A DNA stretch of 12,400 nt from Minisyncoccota bacterium (GTDB taxonomy: Bacteria; Patescibacteriota; Microgenomatia; UBA1400; PJMF01): assembly GCA_014728425.1 (NCBI GenBank), contig WJLO01000036.1, positions 1 to 12,400 of the forward strand, read 5' to 3'. Under the pieces are notes generated by a model that worked only from the letters and a program-made list of their open reading frames with translations, ran no database searches and was not told the DNA's origin. The translations under genes and the position numbers were made by a program. Of this stretch, positions 6,959 to 12,400 are shown piece by piece. Position 1 is the first letter of the stretch, and each line of letters starts with the position of its first letter.

Positions 6959-7036
6959 TTACTGCTGTCTTTTAAATTGATATCCAGATTTACCTTTAAC
7001 TTAATCTGCTGGATATTTTTGTTTTACTTTTGCTAA
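6959..7036 (-). pseudogene. Detached C-terminal tail of the MazG-like gene, in another frame
   Basis: Read one base out of register with the MazG-like gene, the minus strand here encodes LAKVKQKYPAD, then TAA (7001-7003), then VKGKSGYQFKRQQ and a stop at 6959-6961. KYP followed four positions later by KG is the usual C-terminal signature of MazG-like/dCTPase-type pyrophosphohydrolases. Removing one A from the run of five at 7037-7041 joins it in frame to the body of the gene (IDLAK-LAKVKQKYPAD). The remaining TAA replaces one tail residue, so the tail would still be cut. It is probably the decayed end of the neighbouring gene rather than a separate gene. Confidence 0.6.
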
Positions 7037-7316
7037 TTTTTGCCAGATCAATGTTGCAAGCATCAGCAAGCAATAATAAAGCATGCAAAACATCACCTAT
7101 TTGATCTGCTATCTCTTGCAAACGCGAGCTATCTGCCAAAATCTCTTTATTAGTAGGCCAGATAAAGTGCTCTAAAACCTCTGAGCCCTCTCTTACTAAA
7201 TCTGCTGCCATATTTTTTGGAGTATGATACTGTGCCCAATCACGCTCTTGAGTGATTTTTAAAACTGCTTGCATCATTTGGTTTAAATCTGAACTATAAG
7301 CTTTTTTGCCAGTCAT
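6996..7316 (-). CDS. MazG-like nucleotide pyrophosphohydrolase, apparently damaged at the C-terminus
   Basis: A small all-alpha NTP pyrophosphohydrolase of the MazG/dCTPase (RS21-C6-like) type; such enzymes hydrolyse non-canonical or surplus (d)NTPs to monophosphates. Visible are ITQERDWAQYHTPKNMAADL (21-40), the metal motif ExxExxE at Glu43, Glu46 and Glu49, then the second motif region IADQIGDVLHALLLLAD. Where ExxD is expected before VLHALL the sequence has Gln72-xx-Asp75 (codon CAA, one base from GAA). The frame ends with ISKSKTKISSRLS, which lacks the family's KYP tail; that tail is present just downstream in another frame. The 106-residue product therefore looks truncated and perhaps weakly active or inactive. 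The start is ATG 7316, 19 bases after the Nif3-like gene, with no Shine-Dalgarno. It is probably co-transcribed with that gene and with the HD hydrolase gene. Confidence 0.85.
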   Translation of the reverse strand: MTGKKAYSSDLNQMMQAVLKITQERDWAQYHTPKNMAADLVREGSEVLEHFIWPTNKEILADSSRLQEIADQIGDVLHALLLLADACNIDLAKISKSKTKISSRLS

Positions 7317-7335
7317 ATAAATTTTGAGTTTTAAT

Positions 7336-8118
7336 TTATAACGGATTACTCACCTCAACAAACTCAACTTTTACTTTCCCTTTTAATTCTTGTTGAAGTT
7401 TTTTTGTTAAGGCTTTAATGCCCAAAGTTTCAGTGGCATAGTGACCAGCAGCAATATAACCCACCCCCAGTTCTAAAAATTGATACAAGCTAGATTCTTT
7501 AATCTCTCCAGTTAAATGAACATCAATCTGTTTTTCTTGAATTTCCAAAAGCTCTTTGTTACGAGGCACGCCTCCGCCGCTCACAATGCCCAAAGTTTGG
7601 ACCTTCATCTCTCGAATAGCCTCCACTACAAATACATCATGATCAACAACTTTTTTAAGTTTTTCTGATAAAGTACTTAATTTAATTGGCTTAGATAACT
7701 TTGCTATAAAACCCCAACCGTCAAAATAAGGCTCTTTAGTCTTGGCTTTTAAAGCCTTGGCAAGTTGGGCATTGTTGCCTAGCTGTGGATGAGCATCCAA
7801 CACATAATGATAACCATACAAATTCATCTCATACTCAAATAGTAGTTTTAATCTAGCAGCTTGAGCTGGCAGCAAAAGTTGATAAGGTGAATCTAAATTT
7901 AAACCATGGTGAACTATCAATGTGTCAGCGCCGCGAGACATAGCTTGATTAATCAACTCAGCTGAGATCGAGACCCCAGTAACAATGTGATTAATTTCTG
8001 GATTGCCAGGGACTTGTAAACCATTGGGCATATGTTGATCTTTTTTTCTTGCCTGATCAAGCAAGTCTTGACTAAAAATTTTCTTTAAAGTCTGGTTGAA
8101 TTTAGAACGAGTGATCAT
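7336..8118 (-). CDS. Nif3-like dinuclear metal centre protein
   Basis: A 260-residue member of the NIF3/YbgI/DUF34 family, proteins that form a toroidal hexamer around dinuclear metal sites; a GTP cyclohydrolase I type 2-like activity has been proposed for some, but the role is not settled. Metal-binding motifs are present in order: NGLQVPG (32-38), VHHGL (His70, His71), DAHPQLGN (Asp108, His110), TGEIKESS (Glu205) and GHYATE (His226, Glu230). Length matches the short form without the inserted PII-like domain. The family's usual HHGLFW is HHGLNL here. The start is ATG 8118 with only a weak purine-rich stretch (AAAAGAAA) in front. The gene lies 76 bases from lysS, with an imperfect long inverted repeat between, and 19 bases before the MazG-like gene. 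Confidence 0.93.
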   Translation of the reverse strand: MITRSKFNQTLKKIFSQDLLDQARKKDQHMPNGLQVPGNPEINHIVTGVSISAELINQAMSRGADTLIVHHGLNLDSPYQLLLPAQAARLKLLFEYEMNLYGYHYVLDAHPQLGNNAQLAKALKAKTKEPYFDGWGFIAKLSKPIKLSTLSEKLKKVVDHDVFVVEAIREMKVQTLGIVSGGGVPRNKELLEIQEKQIDVHLTGEIKESSLYQFLELGVGYIAAGHYATETLGIKALTKKLQQELKGKVKVEFVEVSNPL

Positions 8119-8128
8119 AAATTTCTTT

Positions 8129-8197
8129 TAGTTGCTAGCACTAATAATACTAATCTTTTCTATTTTACCACCACCATATTTAGTAATATTGCAACTA
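8129..8197. repeat. Long imperfect inverted repeat between lysS and the Nif3-like gene
   Basis: The outer arms TAGTTGC (8129-8135) and GCAACTA (8191-8197) are perfect complements. The inner arms 8143-8152 and 8181-8190 pair at 9 of 10 positions with one T-T (or A-A) mismatch. A 7-base bulge (8136-8142) lies on one side, and the 28-base loop contains a GGTGGTGGT stretch on the minus strand. The outer arm includes the lysS TAG stop. No T tract follows, so it is not a standard intrinsic terminator; transcript-end stabilisation or a leader structure for the Nif3-like gene are options. Confidence 0.4.
8162..8170 (-). promoter_or_regulatory. Tentative extended -10 box for the Nif3-like gene
   Basis: On the minus strand TGG-TAAAAT matches an extended -10 (TGn plus 5/6 of TATAAT), 43 bases before the ATG at 8118. 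The only TTG-type hexamer upstream (TTGCAA) is 21 bases away, too far for a normal -35. It lies in the loop of the inverted repeat 8129-8197. This is suggestive only. Confidence 0.22.
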
Positions 8198-9865
8198 CTG
8201 CTTTTTTTGCACTTCTTTAATGCGTTGTTTTCTTAATTTTGGATCAATTTCAAGCAAAAACCAGGCCGCTCGTGGACCAGATTTCTTACCTAAAAAAGCT
8301 AAATAAATAGCTTGAAAAGCCTGACGAGCACCAAGAGTTTTTTTGGCTAATTCAAACAGTTGTTGTTGCAGTTCTTGAGGATCCCAGTTAGCCTGAGAGT
8401 CAAGTAGTTGGTCAACTTGCTGCAAATATTTTTTCTGAGCTGCAGAAAGTTGTTTAGCAGCTGCTGGTATTTCTGAAGTTGCCCCTAATTGATACTCTGC
8501 TGGCGCATAACGATTCACCCAAAGCTGAGCATAGTGTTGACGATCGGCCAAAACCTGAAGTTCTGGCTTGGTTAAAGCTGAACCTTTGATCTTTTCAAAT
8601 TCTTCAGCTAAGTCTAATTCTGGGTGCTGCATCCATAAAGCCAGATCACGAAAACGTGGTAAAAAATGTGCTTTAGGCACAGTTTTAAGTTGAGACAACT
8701 CAAAAGCCCGACCTAAACGCTCATCTCCTGGTTCTTGTTGCCAAAAAATTTGCGCTGCTTGATCATACTCATCAAATAAATCAGGAATGGCCATGGTTTG
8801 TGGATCAAAATCAATCACTTGATTATAGTGCTTATTAACAAATAAAAATCGACCTAACTCAGCAGGCAGGAGTTGGGTAAACTCCCGGGCTGAAGTACCC
8901 ACGCCTTTGCTTGAACTCATTTTAGCCCCACGCAACAAAATCCATTCATAAGGAATATCAAAAGGCACTATTGATTCAAAGACTTTTTCTAATAAAGCAT
9001 TAGCCATATCACGTGAGCCTCCAGCAGAAGTATGATCTTTGCCTGCTCCTTCTATATTCACACCCATAGCTACCCAATGAGCTGGCCAGTCCACCTTCCA
9101 CAATAGTTTTCCTGTACCGCCAAAAGGACTAACCTTGCCTTGATGGCCACATCCTTGAGCCCAATCTACCTTGTTGGGCTGGCATTCATAAGTTACTTGC
9201 TGACCATCCCAAGCAGTCACTAAGGTAGTACCAACTTTGCCACACTGTTCACAATTAACTTGAAAAGGGTGCCAATTTGCTGGTAACTCATAATTAGCTA
9301 TTTTTTGATAAACCTGTTTGATCAACTCTGTTTTATCTAGAGCAATCTTGATTACTTTGTCCATCTGCCCTGATTCATAAAGCTGATGACTCCAGACAAT
9401 CTTTTGACTACAACCCAACTGACGAAAAGCAGCTATAAAATCTAAAGCATAAAAATGAGCAAAGCTTTTAGCTTGTTGGTATTGTTTTTTTTCTGCTGCT
9501 GTTGCCTGACTAAAATCAATCCCTGATTTGTCCAACTGGGGTGGAGGAATCTTGCACAGAGGTTTTCCCATATGTTGTTGATACTCTTGCTCATTCAGAT
9601 AAGCTGGTAGGCCGTCCATAGGATCCATGTCATTAAAAACATAAGTGCTTTTGGTAGATTGCTGCTGAGCCTGTAAAGCCTTAGCCACTATGTCATGCAG
9701 CATTACTCCGCGTAGAGCACCAACGTGAACTCGACCTGACGGAGTCTTCATGTCATCAACATGGAGTTTTTTCACTGATTGTTTTTTTTGCCAAGCCAAG
9801 ATTTGCTCAACAACTTTATCTACCCAATGAGGGGATTGCGGTGAATTAATCGTAGTTTTAGTCAT
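8195..9865 (-). CDS. lysS: Lysyl-tRNA synthetase, class I
   Basis: A class I lysyl-tRNA synthetase, charging tRNA(Lys) with lysine using a Rossmann-fold catalytic core, unrelated in fold to the class II enzyme of most bacteria. The HIGH-type signature is PSGRVHVGALRG (42-53) and the KMSKS-type signature is KMSSSKG (315-321). Between them are a zinc-binding insertion (Cys205, Cys208, Cys228, Cys239) and the conserved GAGKDHTSAGGSRD block (273-286). The C-terminal part (about 380-556) is helical and fits the anticodon-binding region. Length, 556 residues, is in the usual 500-560 range. The ATG at 9865 is preceded by no Shine-Dalgarno; it lies 39 bases after greA and 76 bases before the Nif3-like gene. 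The enzyme class is otherwise typical of archaea, spirochaetes and alphaproteobacteria. Confidence 0.96.
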   Translation of the reverse strand: MTKTTINSPQSPHWVDKVVEQILAWQKKQSVKKLHVDDMKTPSGRVHVGALRGVMLHDIVAKALQAQQQSTKSTYVFNDMDPMDGLPAYLNEQEYQQHMGKPLCKIPPPQLDKSGIDFSQATAAEKKQYQQAKSFAHFYALDFIAAFRQLGCSQKIVWSHQLYESGQMDKVIKIALDKTELIKQVYQKIANYELPANWHPFQVNCEQCGKVGTTLVTAWDGQQVTYECQPNKVDWAQGCGHQGKVSPFGGTGKLLWKVDWPAHWVAMGVNIEGAGKDHTSAGGSRDMANALLEKVFESIVPFDIPYEWILLRGAKMSSSKGVGTSAREFTQLLPAELGRFLFVNKHYNQVIDFDPQTMAIPDLFDEYDQAAQIFWQQEPGDERLGRAFELSQLKTVPKAHFLPRFRDLALWMQHPELDLAEEFEKIKGSALTKPELQVLADRQHYAQLWVNRYAPAEYQLGATSEIPAAAKQLSAAQKKYLQQVDQLLDSQANWDPQELQQQLFELAKKTLGARQAFQAIYLAFLGKKSGPRAAWFLLEIDPKLRKQRIKEVQKKQ

Positions 9866-9904
9866 GTAAGCACTGAGAGGTTGCTAATTTTACTAGCTTA
9901 ATGG

Positions 9905-10387
9905 TTATTTAATTTTCTCAATAACGTAAACTATTTCTCCAGCTGGTGCCGCTACTTTAGCTTCGTCGCCCTTCTTTTTACCCATTAAAGCTTTTCCTAA
10001 AGGAGAAACACTGGAAATCTTGCCTTCAGCAGGGTCGCCTTCAAACTCACCTACGATTTCATAATCAAAGCTTTTTTTAGCTTTACCTTTTAAATAAACC
10101 GTTATTTGTGAACCTACTCCGATTTTTTGGTGGCTACGAGTTTTTTTAATAATCTTAGCGCGCTGTAAAATATCTTTAATCTCACTGATTCTAGTTTCTG
10201 CCATTGACTGTTCATCTTTGGCACTCTGGTAATCAGCATTTTCGCTTAAATCACCCTGCTCTCGAGCATTAGCTACTCGCTCAATAATTTTTGGCAACTC
10301 CACTTTTTCCAGTTCTTCTAGCTCTTGCTGGAGTTCATCATAGCCCTGCTGGGTCAATTCAATAGTATTGTTGTTTTTGTCTGCCAT
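9905..10387 (-). CDS. greA: Transcription elongation factor GreA
   Basis: GreA enters the secondary channel of RNA polymerase and stimulates cleavage of backtracked transcripts. The 160-residue protein has the usual size. An N-terminal coiled coil (about 10-80) carries the tip motif REQGDLSENADY with the metal-coordinating Asp46 and Glu49 (Asp41 and Glu44 in E. coli). An FKBP-like C-terminal globular domain includes the VGSQITVYLKG strand and the block ISSVSPLGKALMGKKKGDE typical of the family. The ATG at 10387 follows a TATACT box by 13 bases and shows no Shine-Dalgarno, so the message could have almost no leader. It lies 46 bases after atpC and 39 bases before lysS. A promoter of its own is possible, although read-through from the atp genes is likely too. 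Confidence 0.97.
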   Translation of the reverse strand: MADKNNNTIELTQQGYDELQQELEELEKVELPKIIERVANAREQGDLSENADYQSAKDEQSMAETRISEIKDILQRAKIIKKTRSHQKIGVGSQITVYLKGKAKKSFDYEIVGEFEGDPAEGKISSVSPLGKALMGKKKGDEAKVAAPAGEIVYVIEKIK

Positions 10388-10400
10388 AAATAATATGTTT

Positions 10401-10428
10401 AGTATAAAGATTTTTAAGGAAAAAGCAA
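10401..10428 (-). promoter_or_regulatory. Promoter candidate for greA
   Basis: On the minus strand TTGCTT (10423-10428) and TATACT (10401-10406) are 16 bases apart; the -10 matches 5 of 6 consensus bases and the -35 only 3. The start of transcription would fall about 6 bases before the greA ATG. The 46-base atpC-greA gap contains no obvious terminator hairpin. Confidence 0.4.
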
Positions 10429-10433
10429 GTTTT

Positions 10434-10856
10434 TTAAAGTTGAGATTTTTTGGTTTTTTCTGCTACCCTAATTTCCCACATGGCCTTGCGTAAAGCTGCT
10501 TCTGCCAAAATTAACTCTCGTTGATCTTGAGTCTTTTGCATGGTTTCATGAGCAGCTTGTATGGCTTGTTGAGCTTGCTGCACACTAATAGCCTCTGCCA
10601 AAGTGCCACTATCTACCATCACTACCACTTCGTTTTTGGGAGTAACATCAACAAAGCCCTTAGTAACCACTACTGATTTAGCTTGTTCTTTGAAGCGGTA
10701 AATTAACTCACCAGTTTGTACTTGAGCAAACAAGGGTAGATGACCAGGCAAAACCGTGATTTGACCTTGAACAGTAGGAATACTAACTGAATCAGTTTCA
10801 GTTTCTAATAACTGCTTTTCTTGAGAAACAATTCTTAAAGTTAAGTTTTTCATCAC
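10434..10856 (-). CDS. atpC: F1 ATP synthase epsilon subunit
   Basis: The epsilon subunit sits on the central stalk of F1Fo ATP synthase, linking gamma to the c-ring and restraining ATP hydrolysis. The N-terminal beta-sandwich shows LRIVSQEKQLLETETDSVSI, then TVQGQITVLPGHLPLFAQV (28-46, counted from GTG), the family signature, followed by GFVDVTPKNEVVVMVD. The C-terminal helical hairpin (about 85-140) is Ala/Gln/Glu-rich and complete. The open frame begins GTG-ATG; the ATG at 10853 is the likelier start (139 residues), with the adjoining GTG at 10856 as alternative (140 residues). It follows the atpD stop by about 8-11 bases with no clear Shine-Dalgarno, pointing to translational coupling. 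It is the last atp gene here, as in the standard operon order. Confidence 0.95.
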   Translation of the reverse strand: MMKNLTLRIVSQEKQLLETETDSVSIPTVQGQITVLPGHLPLFAQVQTGELIYRFKEQAKSVVVTKGFVDVTPKNEVVVMVDSGTLAEAISVQQAQQAIQAAHETMQKTQDQRELILAEAALRKAMWEIRVAEKTKKSQL

Positions 10857-10864
10857 TGGTTAAG

Positions 10865-12278
<1,414 letters not shown>

Positions 12279-12293
12279 TAAAAAATGGTCATA

Positions 12294-12400
12294 CTATTTA
12301 AATTTACTACCTTTTGTTGAGTTAGCTCTCTTTTTATTGTTGTCGTCGTCATAAGAGATCTGCCAAGTCCCCCTTTGTAAATATTTACGAGCCTCATCAC
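12294..12400 (-). CDS. 3' end of an unrecognised gene upstream of atpD
   Basis: On the minus strand a frame open from the window edge gives 34 residues beginning DEARKYLQRGTWQISY and continuing with an Asp/Asn/Lys-rich, strongly hydrophilic tail ending KGSKFK, then TAG (12294-12296). I do not recognise the protein. The sequence does not resemble the C-terminus of ATP synthase gamma, whose end is a conserved helix finishing near EIVGGA. The stop lies 31 bases before atpD, with the atpD ribosome site in the gap, so the two genes are probably in one transcript. A second frame is also open through most of this stretch, so the choice of frame rests mainly on its composition and on the stop placed before the atpD ribosome site. 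Confidence 0.45.
   Translation of the reverse strand, partial: DEARKYLQRGTWQISYDDDNNKKRANSTKGSKFK

Noticed and set aside
6401..8118. Nif3-like, MazG-like and HD genes as a defence or toxin-antitoxin system
   Set aside because: The proteins are common housekeeping or nucleotide-related enzymes, there is no toxin, nuclease or sensor partner, and the MazG member looks damaged. No basis for a defence claim.
9866..9904. Promoter for lysS with a TAAAAT box
   Set aside because: No TGn extension and no hexamer resembling a -35 at 15-19 bases; read-through from greA over 39 bases is simpler.

Overview
This A+T-rich, gene-dense window reads as a piece of a small, streamlined bacterial chromosome. It carries twelve genes on the minus strand (one of them cut by the right edge) and one on the plus strand (cut by the left edge). 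Gaps run from 2 to 125 bases, and nothing resembles an insertion sequence, prophage, CRISPR array, tRNA or rRNA. Several traits suggest a candidate-phyla-radiation (Patescibacteria) bacterium: a class I lysyl-tRNA synthetase, a 986-residue SecA with extra segments of a kind I associate with that group, a seryl-tRNA synthetase with a divergent motif 3, a lactate dehydrogenase, few Shine-Dalgarno sites, and small genes packed tightly together. This placement is inference from protein character and is not proven by any marker here.

Layout, in transcription order on the minus strand from right to left. First comes the 3' end of an unrecognised gene, then atpD and atpC (F1 ATP synthase beta and epsilon). 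greA (transcript cleavage factor) and lysS (class I LysRS) follow. Next is a small cluster of a Nif3-like protein, a MazG-like nucleotide pyrophosphohydrolase and an HD-domain hydrolase. After a 91-base gap with a candidate promoter comes a very tight block: serS, secA, mutM/fpg and a ProXp-ala/YbaK-type editing deacylase, with gaps of 9, 2 and 3 bases. A 125-base gap with a hairpin and an extended -10 box precedes a DUF2177 membrane protein. That gene converges on, and overlaps by 6 bases, the 3' end of an L-lactate dehydrogenase gene on the plus strand.

The functions are mostly housekeeping: energy (F1 ATPase, lactate dehydrogenase), transcription fidelity (GreA), aminoacylation and its proofreading (LysRS, SerRS, ProXp-ala), secretion (SecA), DNA repair (Fpg) and nucleotide-pool cleaning (MazG-like, HD). 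I found no convincing new multi-gene system.

The most notable observation is that the MazG-like gene looks damaged. Its conserved C-terminal tail (KYP and KG signature) lies just downstream in another frame, separated from the body by an apparent one-base A-run expansion and an in-frame TAA. The same protein has Gln where the metal-binding ExxD glutamate is expected. Other points are a gene other than a recognisable gamma subunit directly upstream of atpD, near-leaderless promoters for serS and greA, and two sizeable inverted repeats in the intergenic gaps.
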